Source of the DNA: Polaromonas sp. SP1
GTDB taxonomy: Bacteria > Pseudomonadota > Gammaproteobacteria > Burkholderiales > Burkholderiaceae_C
Direction: 5' to 3'
NCBI RefSeq assembly: GCF_003711205.1
Contig: NZ_CP031013.1
Location: 1,240,001 to 1,304,000 of the forward strand
Length of the DNA stretch: 64,000 nt
This document shows positions 49,401-59,084 of the stretch, piece after piece. Made by a program: the position numbers and the translations under genes. Under the pieces are notes generated by a model. That model made no database searches. It worked only from the letters and a program-made list of their open reading frames with translations, and had not been told where the DNA came from. Each line of letters starts with the position of its first letter. The stretch's first letter is position 1.

Positions 49401-50603
49401 ATGCTCAGCCTTCACGATATCGAACAAGCCGCCCAGCGCCTGCAAGGCCATCTGCTGGACACCCCCTGCGTGGAATCGAAGACCCTGTCGCAGCTCACCG
49501 GCGCGCAGATCTTCCTCAAGTTTGAGAACCTGCAGTACACGGCGTCCTTCAAGGAGCGCGGCGCTTGTAACAAACTCGCCCAGCTTTCGGCCGACGAACG
49601 GCGCCGCGGCGTGATTGCGATGAGCGCCGGCAACCATGCCCAGGGTGTGGCGTACCACGCGCAGCGGCTCGGCATACGCGCGGTGATTGTGATGCCGCGC
49701 TTCACGCCGGGCGTGAAGATCGAGCGCACCCGCGGCTTTGGCGCCGAGGTAGGGCTGCATGGCGATTCACTGGATGAGTCCCGCGCGCATGCCCTGAAGC
49801 TGGCCGAACAAGAGGGCCTGGTGTTCGTGCACCCCTATGACGACGAAGCCATCGTCGCGGGCCAGGGCACCGTGGGGCTGGAGATGCTGCATGCCGTGCC
49901 CAGCCTGGACACGCTGGTCATCGCCGTGGGCGGCGGCGGCCTGATTGCCGGAACGGCCACGGCCGCCAAGGCCATCAAGCCGGGCATTGAAGTCATCGGC
50001 GTGCAGACCTCGCGCTTCCCCGGCATGGTCAACGCGATCAAGGGCACCCAACACCCGCAAGGCACCAGCACCATCGCCGAGGGCATCGCGGTGGGCACGC
50101 CCGGCCTCATCCCGCAAGCCATCATCGCCAGGCTGGTGGACGACCTGGTGCTGGTGGATGAAGGCGACATCGAGCAGGCGATGGTGATGCTGCTCGAGAT
50201 CGAAAAAACGCTGGTCGAAGGCGCCGGCGCGGCCGGGCTGGCGGCGCTGCTCAAATACCCGGCGCGTTTTGCCGGCAAGAAGGTGGGCCTGGTGCTGTGC
50301 GGCGGCAATATCGACCCGCTGTTGCTGGCCGCCATCATCGAGCGCGGCATGGTGCGCGCCGGGCGCCTGGCGCGCATCAAGGTCAGCGTGCGCGATATTC
50401 CCGGTTCACTGGCCAAAATCACCGCCACGGTGGCCGATGCCGGGGCCAACATCGACGAAGTGCATCACCAGCGCGCTTTCACCATGCTGTCGGCCCAGAA
50501 CGTGGAGATCGAGCTGGTGATCCAGACGCGTGGGCGCGATCACATCCAGCAAGTGCTGGATGCGGTGAACGCGGCCGGCTTTGAGGCTTCAGAGCAGCAC
50601 TGA
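49401..50603 (+). CDS. Threonine ammonia-lyase (threonine dehydratase), TdcB-like with ACT domain
   Basis: This protein has 400 residues from ATG 49401 (AGAGGAATCTC upstream). The PLP lysine lies in ASFKERGACNKL (near residue 56), the PLP phosphate site is GGGGLIAG, and GLVLCGGNID is the C-terminal PLP motif. A single ACT domain (residues 325-400, DIPGSLAKITATVADAGANI) gives the length of ilvA/tdcB-type enzymes without the long biosynthetic regulatory tail. It makes 2-oxobutanoate and ammonia from threonine. Confidence 0.9.
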   Translation: MLSLHDIEQAAQRLQGHLLDTPCVESKTLSQLTGAQIFLKFENLQYTASFKERGACNKLAQLSADERRRGVIAMSAGNHAQGVAYHAQRLGIRAVIVMPRFTPGVKIERTRGFGAEVGLHGDSLDESRAHALKLAEQEGLVFVHPYDDEAIVAGQGTVGLEMLHAVPSLDTLVIAVGGGGLIAGTATAAKAIKPGIEVIGVQTSRFPGMVNAIKGTQHPQGTSTIAEGIAVGTPGLIPQAIIARLVDDLVLVDEGDIEQAMVMLLEIEKTLVEGAGAAGLAALLKYPARFAGKKVGLVLCGGNIDPLLLAAIIERGMVRAGRLARIKVSVRDIPGSLAKITATVADAGANIDEVHHQRAFTMLSAQNVEIELVIQTRGRDHIQQVLDAVNAAGFEASEQH

Positions 50604-50629
50604 CCCGTGGGCCGGCCGGCTGGGCGGTA

Positions 50630-51118
50630 TCAGTTCCAGCCGATCACCTCAAAGCCGCGCTCACTCAGGCAACGCTGCACAAAGCTGCGGTAGACGCTGT
50701 TGGGTTTGTCGTTGTGAAACGCGCCCGACACCGCACCGGCCGAGCCACCGACAGCCGCACCCGCGGCGCCGGCGCGCAGCACGCCCTCGCCGCCCCGCCC
50801 GGTGATCAACGCACCGACGGCCGACGCCACGCCTCCAACTGCGGCGCCCTCACCGGCGCGCCGGCCGACTTCATTGCCGCCTTGCGACGGGCTGAGCCCG
50901 GCAGCCGAGGCCCGCGACATGCAGGCGTTGACTTCGGCCTGGCCTTGCGCATCACCCACCCGGTTGAGGGTGGCGTTGGGATAGAGCACCGGCCTGGCCG
51001 AAGCGCTGTTGGGGCCGCCGGAAGCGCACGCCGACAGCAGGGCCAGGGCCGACAGGGCCGCAACGGCCGGGAACAGCCGAGACCGCCGCTGAAACAGAAA
51101 AGGGACTGGGGATTTCAT
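50630..51118 (-). CDS. Glycine-zipper lipoprotein
   Basis: This protein has 162 residues from ATG 51118 (GGAAGG at 5 bases); lipobox LLSAC near residue 26. A glycine-rich zipper (GEGAAVGGVASAVGALITG, then GAAGAAVGGSAGAVSGAFH) follows, then a C-terminal segment with a cysteine (VQRCLSERG). It probably sits in the outer membrane or periplasm. A homologous architecture occurs at 29984-30781. Function unknown. Confidence 0.7.
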   Translation of the reverse strand: MKSPVPFLFQRRSRLFPAVAALSALALLSACASGGPNSASARPVLYPNATLNRVGDAQGQAEVNACMSRASAAGLSPSQGGNEVGRRAGEGAAVGGVASAVGALITGRGGEGVLRAGAAGAAVGGSAGAVSGAFHNDKPNSVYRSFVQRCLSERGFEVIGWN

Positions 51119-51257
51119 GCATTCCTTCCACAAACAAGCATGTCAAAGCGTAGCGCAAACCAGGCGCCGGGCCTCTTTGACGCCGGCATCTTCATGTAAC
51201 CATCTTCATGCGGGTAAAATGCCGTGAAGACTTCCCAGCATTTCAGGAACCACCCCC

Positions 51258-51425
51258 ATGTCCAGTCCAGCCAGCCACACCACCAATGCAGCCCACGACA
51301 GCGCCACGCCCGCCCAGGAGCAGGATGCCGTTGATGCGATCGTTCCATTGATTCCCATTGTTTTGCCCGTGGTGGGCGGCGTGCTGATGTTCCTGCTGGC
51401 CTTCATCGCCATTTACATGGCTTAA
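51258..51425 (+). CDS. Small single-helix membrane protein
   Basis: This protein has 55 residues. A polar, Ala/Thr-rich N-terminus is followed by a C-terminal membrane helix (VLPVVGGVLMFLLAFIAIYM). An AGGAA (51245-51249) lies about 8 bases upstream of the ATG, and a strong terminator follows 19 bases after the stop, so it is probably a separate real gene. Function unknown. Confidence 0.6.
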   Translation: MSSPASHTTNAAHDSATPAQEQDAVDAIVPLIPIVLPVVGGVLMFLLAFIAIYMA

Positions 51426-51443
51426 AGGCCACCCGCCTCCCTG

Positions 51444-51470
51444 AAAAGCCCGCAGCTTGCGGGCTTTTTT
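51444..51470 (+). terminator. Rho-independent terminator
   Basis: AAAAGCCCGCAGCTTGCGGGCTTTTTT: GCCCGCA/TGCGGGC stem with T6. It ends the transcript of the small membrane protein at 51258-51425. Confidence 0.9.
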
Positions 51471-51582
51471 GCGTCCGCTCTCCAGCCCTTTCACCGCTGA
51501 CCGCCGTGAATCGCGGCCCAAACGCCCCCGCCGCAGCATTCCCCACCCCCATGTCATGGCTGCCGGAACCCCGGTACTGCAT

Positions 51583-51609
51583 ATGCATAACCTCATGCCG
51601 GTTATGCAT
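51583..51609. promoter_or_regulatory. Perfect inverted repeat upstream of pckG
   Basis: ATGCATAACC, 7 bases, GGTTATGCAT: 10-bp perfect arms. It lies about 280 bases upstream of the pckG start and is a candidate binding site for a regulator of gluconeogenesis. Confidence 0.5.
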
Positions 51610-51796
51610 AACTTTTGCCGGTAACTCCAAGGTAACCGCGCCTGATCTTCTTAAAATGAATTCTCTGGCCGACCCGTGGAAGGTGAAAAAGCAGCGCTGA
51701 CAGCCGCTTTTTTTGTCACTGCGCCGCAGCACTCCCGAGGCTTGCGGCCCGCCCGCCGACCGGGACTTGTTTGTTGCACAACAGGAATTCCAAGCC

Positions 51797-51860
51797 TTAT
51801 TTCGACAAACGTCTCTGTGTCACAACCGTCCAGGTTGCCGCCCGACGTTTATCGAAATAA
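51797..51860. promoter_or_regulatory. 16-bp inverted repeat in the pckG leader
   Basis: TTATTTCGACAAACGT at 51797-51812 and ACGTTTATCGAAATAA at 51845-51860: 15 of 16 positions pair, 32-base spacer. It ends 25 bases upstream of the start codon. It may be a DNA operator pair or a stem in the mRNA leader. Confidence 0.55.
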
Positions 51861-51885
51861 CGCTTTTTAACTTTGGAGTTTTTCG

Positions 51886-53778
51886 ATGAACCACCCCGCG
51901 ATGCAAGGGCTCAACCTCAATACGCCCCCCTACGTCAAACACGCCAAACTGATCGCCTGGGTCGCCGACATGGTGGCCCTGTGCAAGCCCGACAGCGTTT
52001 ACTGGTGCGACGGCAGCGACGCAGAGTACCAGCGCCTGTGCCAGCAGCTGGTCGACGCCGGCACCTTCAAAAAGCTCAACGAAGCCAAGCGCCCGAACAG
52101 CTTCCTGGCCTGCTCCGACCCCACCGACGTGGCGCGCGTGGAAGACCGCACCTATATCTGCTCGGCCAAAAAAGAAGACGCCGGCCCGACCAACAACTGG
52201 ATGGCGCCCGCCGAGATGCGCAGCACGCTGCAGCCCCTGTTTGACGGCTGCATGAAGGGCCGCACGATGTATGTGGTGCCTTTCAGCATGGGCCCGCTGG
52301 GCTCGCCGATCGCGCACATCGGCATCGAGCTGTCCGACAGCCCTTACGTCGCCGTCAACATGAAGATCATGACCCGCATGGGCAAGGCCGTGTTTGACGT
52401 GCTCGGCGTCGACGGTGAGTTTGTGCCCTGCGTGCACACCGTGGGCGCACCGCTGGCCGAAGGCCAAAAAGATGTGACGTGGCCTTGCAACAAGACCAAG
52501 TACATCGTGCATTACCCGGAAACGCGCGAAATCTGGTCTTACGGCTCCGGCTACGGCGGCAACGCCTTGCTGGGCAAAAAATGCTTTGCACTGCGCATCG
52601 CCTCCAACATGGGCCGCGCCGCTTCGCAAGACGGCTCCGGCAACCCGGGCTGGCTGGCCGAACACATGCTGATCCTGGGCGTGACCTCGCCCGAAGGCAA
52701 GAAGTACCACGTCGCGGCAGCCTTCCCGTCGGCCTGCGGCAAGACCAATTTCTCGATGCTGGTGCCGCCGGCCGGTTTTGAAGGCTGGAAGGTCACCACC
52801 ATCGGCGACGACATCGCCTGGATCAAACCCGGCAAGGACGGCCGCCTCCACGCCATCAACCCCGAAGCGGGTTACTTCGGCGTGGCGCCGGGCACCAACA
52901 TGCTGACCAACCCGAACTGCCTGCGCAGCCTGGATAAAAACGTCATCTTCACCAACGTTGGCCTGACCGACGACGGCGACGTCTGGTGGGAAGGCATGGA
53001 ACAGGACGCCCCGGGCAAGGCATTGCCGGCGCACCTGATCGACTGGCAAGGCAAGGACTGGACGCCGCAGATCGCCAAAGAAACCGGCGCCAAGGCCGCC
53101 CACCCCAATTCACGCTTTACCGTGGCTGCCATCAACAACCCGGCGCTCGATGCCGCCTGGAACGACCCCGCCGGCGTGCCGATTGACGCTTTCATCTTCG
53201 GCGGCCGCCGTTCCAACACCGTGCCGCTGATCACCGAAGGACGCAACTGGGTGGAAGGCGTGTACATGGCCGCCACCATGGGCTCTGAAACCACCGCCGC
53301 CATCACCGGCCAGGTCGGTGTGGTGCGCCGCGACCCGTTCGCGATGATCGCGTTTGCCGGCTACAACATGGCCGACTACTTCCAGCATTGGCTCAACGTG
53401 GGCCAGAAACTGGAAGCCTCGGGCGCCAAGCTGCCGAAAATCTTCACCGCCAACTGGTTCCGCAAGGGCGAAGACGGCAAGTTCGTCTGGCCCGGCTACG
53501 GCGAAAACATGCGCGTGCTGAAGTGGATGATCGACCGCATCGAAGGCAAGGGCCAGGGCGTGGAGCACATCACCGGCGTCAGCCCCCGCTACGAAGACAT
53601 GAACTGGACCGGCCTGGACTTCAGCGCCGAACAGTTCAAGACCGTGACCAGCATCGACAAAGCCGCCTGGCAAAAAGAGCTGGAACTGCACGCCGAACTG
53701 TTCAAGCAACTCGAACATCACCTGCCAAAAGAGCTGGAGGAGACCAAAGCCGCCATTGAGCGCCGCCTGGCTGCCTGA
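51886..53778 (+). CDS. pckG: Phosphoenolpyruvate carboxykinase (GTP)
   Basis: This 630-residue protein has the GTP-PEPCK signature: [15 protein letters not shown] (kinase-1 loop with the active cysteine near residue 284), [13 protein letters not shown] (metal site), and [10 protein letters not shown] near 443. Length and motifs match the family. It makes phosphoenolpyruvate from oxaloacetate in gluconeogenesis. TTTGGAGTTTTTCG precedes the ATG. A strong terminator follows. Confidence 0.95.
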   Translation: MNHPAMQGLNLNTPPYVKHAKLIAWVADMVALCKPDSVYWCDGSDAEYQRLCQQLVDAGTFKKLNEAKRPNSFLACSDPTDVARVEDRTYICSAKKEDAGPTNNWMAPAEMRSTLQPLFDGCMKGRTMYVVPFSMGPLGSPIAHIGIELSDSPYVAVNMKIMTRMGKAVFDVLGVDGEFVPCVHTVGAPLAEGQKDVTWPCNKTKYIVHYPETREIWSYGSGYGGNALLGKKCFALRIASNMGRAASQDGSGNPGWLAEHMLILGVTSPEGKKYHVAAAFPSACGKTNFSMLVPPAGFEGWKVTTIGDDIAWIKPGKDGRLHAINPEAGYFGVAPGTNMLTNPNCLRSLDKNVIFTNVGLTDDGDVWWEGMEQDAPGKALPAHLIDWQGKDWTPQIAKETGAKAAHPNSRFTVAAINNPALDAAWNDPAGVPIDAFIFGGRRSNTVPLITEGRNWVEGVYMAATMGSETTAAITGQVGVVRRDPFAMIAFAGYNMADYFQHWLNVGQKLEASGAKLPKIFTANWFRKGEDGKFVWPGYGENMRVLKWMIDRIEGKGQGVEHITGVSPRYEDMNWTGLDFSAEQFKTVTSIDKAAWQKELELHAELFKQLEHHLPKELEETKAAIERRLAA

Positions 53779-53854
53779 CCGGCACGCCATGCGACGGGGC
53801 GTTTCGCACAACCTGCGCTGCGCCCCATTCCTTGCAGATTGACGTCTTCAAGGC

Positions 53855-53886
53855 AAAAAAAAGCCACCGGATCCGGTGGCTTTTTT
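53855..53886. terminator. Bidirectional rho-independent terminator
   Basis: A6-8, AAGCCACCGGATCCGGTGGCTT, T6: a perfect 8-11 bp stem with T-runs on both strands. It separates pckG from the convergent gene at 53916-54596. Confidence 0.92.
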
Positions 53887-53915
53887 GTGGGCCGCTGCAG
53901 GCAGCGGCGCAGCGC

Positions 53916-54596
53916 TCAGGCGCTTATGCATATCAAGCGGTGGTAAGCGCGCAGTTCCGCACCGCCCAGGCGCTTGGCGCGCGGTGTCAGGCCGGCGGGG
54001 ACTTCAACAGCAGCAGCAGGTGCAGCGACGTTGGCGGCAACTTGCGCATCAGCCTTGGCGCTTTGCAGGTAAGCCTGCAGTTCAGCACCGCCGACACGGA
54101 GGGCACGCTGTGTCAGGCCGGCAGGAACCGGTGCCACATCAGCGGGAGCCGCCACTGTAGCGTCGGCAACTTCCGTATCGGCTTGTGCACGCAGCAAAGC
54201 CATTTGCAGGTCGGCCATCACGCGGGGGTCGTTCTTGGCGGCTTGCCACAGACGCTGGTCGGCGCGGGCTTCAGCCAGGCTGCGCGACCAGCCGTCCAGG
54301 CCGGCTTTCAGGCTGACGGCTGCGCTGCGTGCGGCGGTGGCAAAAAGCGCCAGGGCGACAAAAGCGATGGCCCACACGCCGATCCACATCACCAGCAGGT
54401 GGCCTTCGGTCACGCTGTCCATCACCTGGTAGGCCACAACCATCACGGCGGCGGCGATGGCGGACAAGAGCAAGGTGGCCAGGCCGCGGGTGCCGGTGAA
54501 AGCATGCGCCAGCTGACGTACGGCACCAAAGGCCGACTCAGCGCGGGCAACGCCGGGATGCTGCGTGGAGTATTTGATATTGACGAAGCTGGTCAT
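53916..54596 (-). CDS. Two-helix membrane protein with repeated C-terminal motif
   Basis: This protein has 226 residues from ATG 54596, AAGGAA upstream. Membrane helices lie at about residues 38-58 and 70-92. The C-terminal soluble part has a motif repeated twice: PAGLTQRALRVGGAELQAY and PAGLTPRAKRLGGAELRAY, separated by an alanine-rich linker. No family was recognised by eye. Convergent with pckG. Confidence 0.65.
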   Translation of the reverse strand: MTSFVNIKYSTQHPGVARAESAFGAVRQLAHAFTGTRGLATLLLSAIAAAVMVVAYQVMDSVTEGHLLVMWIGVWAIAFVALALFATAARSAAVSLKAGLDGWSRSLAEARADQRLWQAAKNDPRVMADLQMALLRAQADTEVADATVAAPADVAPVPAGLTQRALRVGGAELQAYLQSAKADAQVAANVAAPAAAVEVPAGLTPRAKRLGGAELRAYHRLICISA

Positions 54597-54786
54597 GATT
54601 GAATTCCTTGGGTTAACCCACTGAACCAAAATTGCAGCGGGTATGAGGATGTTAGGGTTACCCCTCATGTTATTCAACTTTATCTTTATGATGTGATTCA
54701 TTCACATTGGTGATAACCTGGACACAATCGGAGTCCCCAGCCCGCTTTCGCCCCTTTCCCTTCCTCTTTCAATCCGGCCAAAACCC

Positions 54787-55743
54787 TTGAATCCCCTTAA
54801 TTTCCGGACACTGGACCTCAACCTGCTCCGCGTCTTCGACGAGGTGATGGCCGAGCGCAGCCTGACGCGGGCGGCGCGCAACCTGTCGCTGACGCAGCCG
54901 GCCGTCAGCAACGCGCTGCGGCGCCTGCGCGAAACACTGGGCGATGAGCTGGTGCAGCGCAGCGGCCAGGGCATGGCGCCCACGCCCCGCGCCGTTGCCA
55001 TCTGGCCGGCCGTGCGCGAAGCGCTGCTGCAGTTGCAGGAGTCGCTGATCCCCAGCGAATTTGAGCCTGGCAAGGCCAACACCACGTTTGTGCTGGCCAT
55101 GGCCGACGCCACCGCGGCCGAGCTGATACCCGGCCTGGTGGAAACACTGGACCAGGAGGCGCCGAACGTGTCGATGCGGGTGGTGCCGCTCACCACGCGC
55201 GACCCGCGGCGCCTGCTGGACGAAGAAACCTGCGACCTGGCCGTGGGCTACTTTCCCTCGCTGCTGGCCGACCTGACGGCGCACGCGCAAAGCGGCGAGC
55301 CCTTGCCGTTTTTGCACCAGCGGCTCTACGACGGCGAATACGTCTGCGTGATGCGCAAAGACCATCCGCTGGCCACCGGCCCTTTCACGCTCAACCGCTT
55401 TTGCGCGGCGCGCCACATGCTGGTGAGTTTTTCGGGCCGGCCTTACGGGTTTATCGATGAGGCGTTGGCTTCACTGGGCCGCGAGCGCCAGGTGGTGCTG
55501 ACGGTGAACCAGTTTTTCACCGCCGGTCGCGTGGTGGCCAACTCCAACTTGCTGACGGTGCTGCCGCGCCACTTTGTGCGCGTGACCGGCATCGCCGACC
55601 AGCTGGTGCTGCGCCCCCTGCCGTTTGATGTATCGCCGGTGCACGTGGATGCGGTGTGGCACCGCCGCTCCCAGCAGCGCAGCGCCCATATGTGGCTGCG
55701 GCACGCGGTGGCGCGGGCCGCCGACAAGGCATTTTCGCCTTGA
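54787..55743 (+). CDS. LysR-family transcriptional regulator
   Basis: This 318-residue protein begins at TTG 54787. The N-terminal helix-turn-helix (RSLTRAARNLSLTQPAVSNA, about residues 25-44, then LRRLRETLGDELV) is typical LysR, followed by a two-lobed inducer domain. It resembles the NodD/PcaQ-like subset that controls aromatic-acid or tricarboxylate genes. The Bug receptor gene lies 292 bases downstream in the same direction and may be a target. Confidence 0.85.
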   Translation: MNPLNFRTLDLNLLRVFDEVMAERSLTRAARNLSLTQPAVSNALRRLRETLGDELVQRSGQGMAPTPRAVAIWPAVREALLQLQESLIPSEFEPGKANTTFVLAMADATAAELIPGLVETLDQEAPNVSMRVVPLTTRDPRRLLDEETCDLAVGYFPSLLADLTAHAQSGEPLPFLHQRLYDGEYVCVMRKDHPLATGPFTLNRFCAARHMLVSFSGRPYGFIDEALASLGRERQVVLTVNQFFTAGRVVANSNLLTVLPRHFVRVTGIADQLVLRPLPFDVSPVHVDAVWHRRSQQRSAHMWLRHAVARAADKAFSP

Positions 55744-55754
55744 GTCAGCAGGGC

Positions 55755-55810
55755 GCTATTAAAAGAATAGCTGCCACTTCAATATTGACACGGGCCAGCG
55801 CCAGCCTCAT
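55755..55810 (+). repeat. Interspersed repeat, AT-core type (partial)
   Basis: GCTATTAAAAGAATAGC core, then a degenerate tail. It follows the LysR stop by about 12 bases. Confidence 0.5.
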
Positions 55811-55895
55811 CACGAATGGCTGGCCGCGTGAAGCATGCGCCGCCCATCGCCATGCATTGAATTGGCAATTTGTCCAAGCGGTACGCTAATAGTTT

Positions 55896-55912
55896 GCTAT
55901 TGATTTTATAGC
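55896..55912. repeat. Interspersed repeat, AT-core only
   Basis: GCTATTGATTTTATAGC; the 17-bp core hairpin of the same family without a recognisable tail. Confidence 0.45.
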
Positions 55913-56035
55913 AACAACCGGCTGGTCGGCCATCCTGGCGGCTTGCGGGCGGCTCGGGTTGGGGCGCGGGCGCAGCGGCAGGGGGCATGTTTTTTGCGTA
56001 GAGCCTTGCACACACACTGCCTGCAGGAGCACCGC

Positions 56036-57022
56036 ATGTCCCCCGTTGAAACTCCCTTCCTCCGGCGCCGCAGCGCGCTCAAGTTGCTGGCCGGCGGCGC
56101 GGCGTCCGTCGCCCTGCCCGCGCTGGCGGCCTGGCCCGACAAGCCCATCAAGATCGTCGTGACCTTCCCGGCCGGCGGCGCCAGCGACATCGTGGCGCGC
56201 GTCATGGCTGAGCAACTCGGCAAGAAGCTGGGCCAGGCGGTGGTGGTCGACAACCGCCCGGGTGCGGGCGGCAGCGTGGGCGGGCTGGTGGTGGCGCAGG
56301 CCCCCGCCGACGGCTACACGCTGATGCTCAGCAACTCCACGCCAGTGTCCATCGGGCCCTTCGCGCTGGAAAAACAACCCTATGACCCGGTGGAAAGCTT
56401 CACCCACATTGCACTGATCGGTAACGCGCCCTGCGTCGTCATGGCCAACCCGCAGGCGCCCATCAAGACCATCACCGACGTAGAGGCGCAGGCGCGCAAG
56501 GCCGGCAGGCTCGACTTCGGCTCGGGCGGCCCGGCCTCGATCGGCCATATCTACGGGGAGCTGATGAAAAAAGCCATGGGCGTGAACCTGCAGCACATTC
56601 CCTACCGCGGCGGCGCGCCTATGACCACCGACCTGATCGCCGGAGTGATCCCGGTCGGCATTGACGTGCTGACGGCGTTTGTGCCTTACTTCAAGAGCGG
56701 GCAACTGGTGCCGCTGGCGGTGACTTCAGCCAACCGCTCGCCCCTGGTGCCGGATGTGCCCAGCGTGGTCGAGTTCGGCAACCGCAAGCTGGTGGTGGAC
56801 AACTTCTTCGGCCTGAGTGGCCCGGCCAAAATGCCGGCCGACGTGGTGGCGCGGCTGAACACGGCCTGCAACGAGATTCTGGCCGGCAGCGACATCAAAA
56901 AGAAAATGCTGGAATTGGGTATTGCCACCCACCCGGTGAGCCCGGCAGTGTTTACCGGCTTTGTGCGGGAACAAGTGGCGGTGCTGGCGCCAGCCGTCAA
57001 AGGCGCGGGGGTCAAGCTCTGA
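56036..57022 (+). CDS. Bug-family (tripartite tricarboxylate) solute-binding protein
   Basis: This protein has 328 residues from ATG 56036 (AGGAGCACCGC upstream). Signal peptide with LRRRSALKLL and a cleavage site near ALAAW. The Bug motifs PIKIVVTFPAGGASDIVARV, VDNRPGAGGSVGG and the late GLSGPAKMPADVV are present. Bordetella- and Burkholderiales-type receptors of this family bind organic acids or small aromatic molecules. No permease (TctA/B) is nearby. Confidence 0.9.
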   Translation: MSPVETPFLRRRSALKLLAGGAASVALPALAAWPDKPIKIVVTFPAGGASDIVARVMAEQLGKKLGQAVVVDNRPGAGGSVGGLVVAQAPADGYTLMLSNSTPVSIGPFALEKQPYDPVESFTHIALIGNAPCVVMANPQAPIKTITDVEAQARKAGRLDFGSGGPASIGHIYGELMKKAMGVNLQHIPYRGGAPMTTDLIAGVIPVGIDVLTAFVPYFKSGQLVPLAVTSANRSPLVPDVPSVVEFGNRKLVVDNFFGLSGPAKMPADVVARLNTACNEILAGSDIKKKMLELGIATHPVSPAVFTGFVREQVAVLAPAVKGAGVKL

Positions 57023-57054
57023 CCGCATCCGCCCCGGGCGAGGCCCCGCCTTTA

Positions 57055-57146
57055 CCAGCTGAAGCCGCGGTCTGGCTTGGCCAGCGGCAGGGCGGCCGGC
57101 TCCCTGAGGGGGCAGCGACCCACACGAGGTGGGCAAGCGTTGGGTA
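57055..57146. repeat. Interspersed repeat, GGCAGCGACCCACACGA type
   Basis: Contains CCCTGAGGGGGCAGCGACCC then ACACGAGGTGGGCAAGCG. It shares its blocks with the copy at 62690-62785 and lies directly after the Bug receptor gene. Confidence 0.6.
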
Positions 57147-57320
57147 TCAGCGGACCACGCTGAGGTAAGCGTAGGCTGCGCTGCGCAGTTCCTGGGCTTG
57201 CCGGGGGTTGCGGCCGGCGCTGGCGGCGCGTTCCATCAGGTTGTGGGCCACACCGTTCACGGGCGCCACGCGGGTGGCTGCGGGCAGGAAACGGGCGATT
57301 TGGGAAATCAGGCTGTACAT
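57147..57320 (-). CDS. Small basic protein of unknown function
   Basis: This 57-residue protein has its ATG at 57320 preceded by GAGGGTGACCCTGAC. It is amphipathic and rich in Arg and Ala, with no helix long enough for the membrane. It lies between the Bug receptor and histidine-kinase genes and opposes both. It is supported by the ribosome site and codon use; the function is unknown. Confidence 0.5.
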   Translation of the reverse strand: MYSLISQIARFLPAATRVAPVNGVAHNLMERAASAGRNPRQAQELRSAAYAYLSVVR

Positions 57321-57452
57321 GTCAGGGTCACCCTCATGGGGTGAAAAAGTTGCGGTGAATGAAGAATAAGGGTTTTCCCTAGGGTTTCAACCCTAAGCGG
57401 GGCCGATACCCATGCAAGAAATGCATACCGTGATCCGCTTGGGCACTCGTAG

Positions 57453-59042
57453 GTGATTTCCGGGGAAAACTTCACGCGGCCGGGCAGCTATGCTTGGCCG
57501 ATGGTCAATCCCCCGCGTCCCACCCCTGTGCCGAGCGCTGAAGCGAGCGCTTCATCACCGGGCGAAGCGCTGGTGCTGCTGCGGCAGATCGCCTCGAACA
57601 TCGAGGCCATGCTCTGGTCCTGGGACCCGCGGGACGGCCGTATCACCTATACCAACCCGGCTTTTGAAGCGTTCTGGGGCATGTCGGCCGACACGCTGGC
57701 CGACACGCCCTGGCAGTGGCTGGAGCAGGTCGACCCGGTGGACCGCGCGCGGGTGCGGGAGCTGCAGACCAGCCCTCTGAAGCGCAGCGAAGAGTACAAG
57801 GTCAACCGGCCCCAGGGCGGCGTGGCACGGCTGAGCCAGCGGGCACTGCCCATGCACAGTCCTTCAGGCCAGTTGCTGCGCGTGATCCACCTGGCGACCA
57901 ACATCACCTGGCAGATGGACACCTCCAAACAGTTGCGGGTGGAAATCGGCCGGCGCAACGACTCCGAAGCCAAATACCGCGCGGTGGTCGAAAACGTCAG
58001 CGAAGGCATCCTGGTCACGGCGGCCGGGCGGATCCTCTACGCCAACCCCAAGGCGCTGGAGCTGACCTCGCTCGACGAAGAAACGGCGAAGTCCCGTCCC
58101 TTCATCGAGTTCATCCACCCCGACGACCGCGAGAAGGTGCTGAACAACCACCTGAAACGCCTGCGCGGCGAGCGGGTGGAGAACCACTACCAGTTCCGCG
58201 TACAGCACAGCCAGAGCATCACGCGCTGGCTGGAGATCAGCGCGGTGATGTTCGAGTGGGAGGGCGCGCGCGCCACGCTCAACTTCCTGACCGACGTGAC
58301 GCTCAAGCGCCAGGCCGAAGAAGACATGCGCAAGGCGCTGGCGCACGAGCGCGAGCTGTCCGAACTCAAGTCGCGCTTTGTGGCCGTGACCTCGCACGAA
58401 TTCCGCACGCCGCTGGCGGCCATCCTCTCGTCGGTGGAGCTGCTGGACACCTACGGCGCCAGCTTTCCGGCCGACGAACGCCGCGAGCTGCTGGACCAGA
58501 TCAAGACCGCCGTCGCGCGCATGAACGGCATGGTCGAGCAGGTGCTGCTCACCAGCCGCCTGGAACTGGGCAAGTTCAAATTCGAGGCCACACCGCTGGT
58601 GGTGCCCGACTGGCTGGTGCAGATGATGGCCGAGCTGGAGCGCGGCAACCCGCAGGCCGCGCGCGTGTCGCTGACCTGCGACGGGCTGGACGCACCGCGC
58701 ACCGCCGACCCGCAGCTGCTGCGCCACATCATGGTCAACCTGCTGGGCAACGCGCTCAAATACTCCGACCCCGACACGCCGGTGCAGCTGGCGGTGCGGG
58801 GCGTGGGCGACCAGGTTCACCTGCGCGTCACCGACCAGGGCATCGGCATCCCCGAGGCCGACCTGCCGCGCCTGTTCGGCAGCTTTCATCGCGGCACCAA
58901 TGTCGGCAACATTTCCGGCACCGGCATCGGCCTGCACATCGTCAAGGAATGCGTGGACCTGCACCGCGGCCAGATCGAGGTGAGCAGCCGGCCCGGCCAG
59001 GGGACGACCTTCACGGTGCGGCTGGAAGCGCCGCTGGCCTGA
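57453..59042 (+). CDS. PAS-domain histidine kinase
   Basis: This protein has 529 residues from GTG 57453 (an ATG at 57501 is possible). Two PAS domains (about 45-150 and 175-290), then the HisKA phosphorylation box SHEFRTPLA (His near residue 315), N-box NLLGNALKYS, G-boxes DQGIGIPE and GTGIGLHIVKEC. There is no membrane segment, so it is a cytoplasmic sensor, probably of redox or a diffusible signal. No response regulator is adjacent. Confidence 0.85.
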   Translation: MISGENFTRPGSYAWPMVNPPRPTPVPSAEASASSPGEALVLLRQIASNIEAMLWSWDPRDGRITYTNPAFEAFWGMSADTLADTPWQWLEQVDPVDRARVRELQTSPLKRSEEYKVNRPQGGVARLSQRALPMHSPSGQLLRVIHLATNITWQMDTSKQLRVEIGRRNDSEAKYRAVVENVSEGILVTAAGRILYANPKALELTSLDEETAKSRPFIEFIHPDDREKVLNNHLKRLRGERVENHYQFRVQHSQSITRWLEISAVMFEWEGARATLNFLTDVTLKRQAEEDMRKALAHERELSELKSRFVAVTSHEFRTPLAAILSSVELLDTYGASFPADERRELLDQIKTAVARMNGMVEQVLLTSRLELGKFKFEATPLVVPDWLVQMMAELERGNPQAARVSLTCDGLDAPRTADPQLLRHIMVNLLGNALKYSDPDTPVQLAVRGVGDQVHLRVTDQGIGIPEADLPRLFGSFHRGTNVGNISGTGIGLHIVKECVDLHRGQIEVSSRPGQGTTFTVRLEAPLA

Positions 59043-59043
59043 A

Positions 59044-59078
59044 GCGCCCGGCGCCCGGCGCCCGGCGCCCGGCGCCCG
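59044..59078. repeat. Five tandem copies of GCGCCCG
   Basis: A 7-bp unit repeated exactly five times, starting just after the histidine-kinase stop. It is prone to copy-number change. Confidence 0.85.
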
Positions 59079-59084
59079 GGTTTT

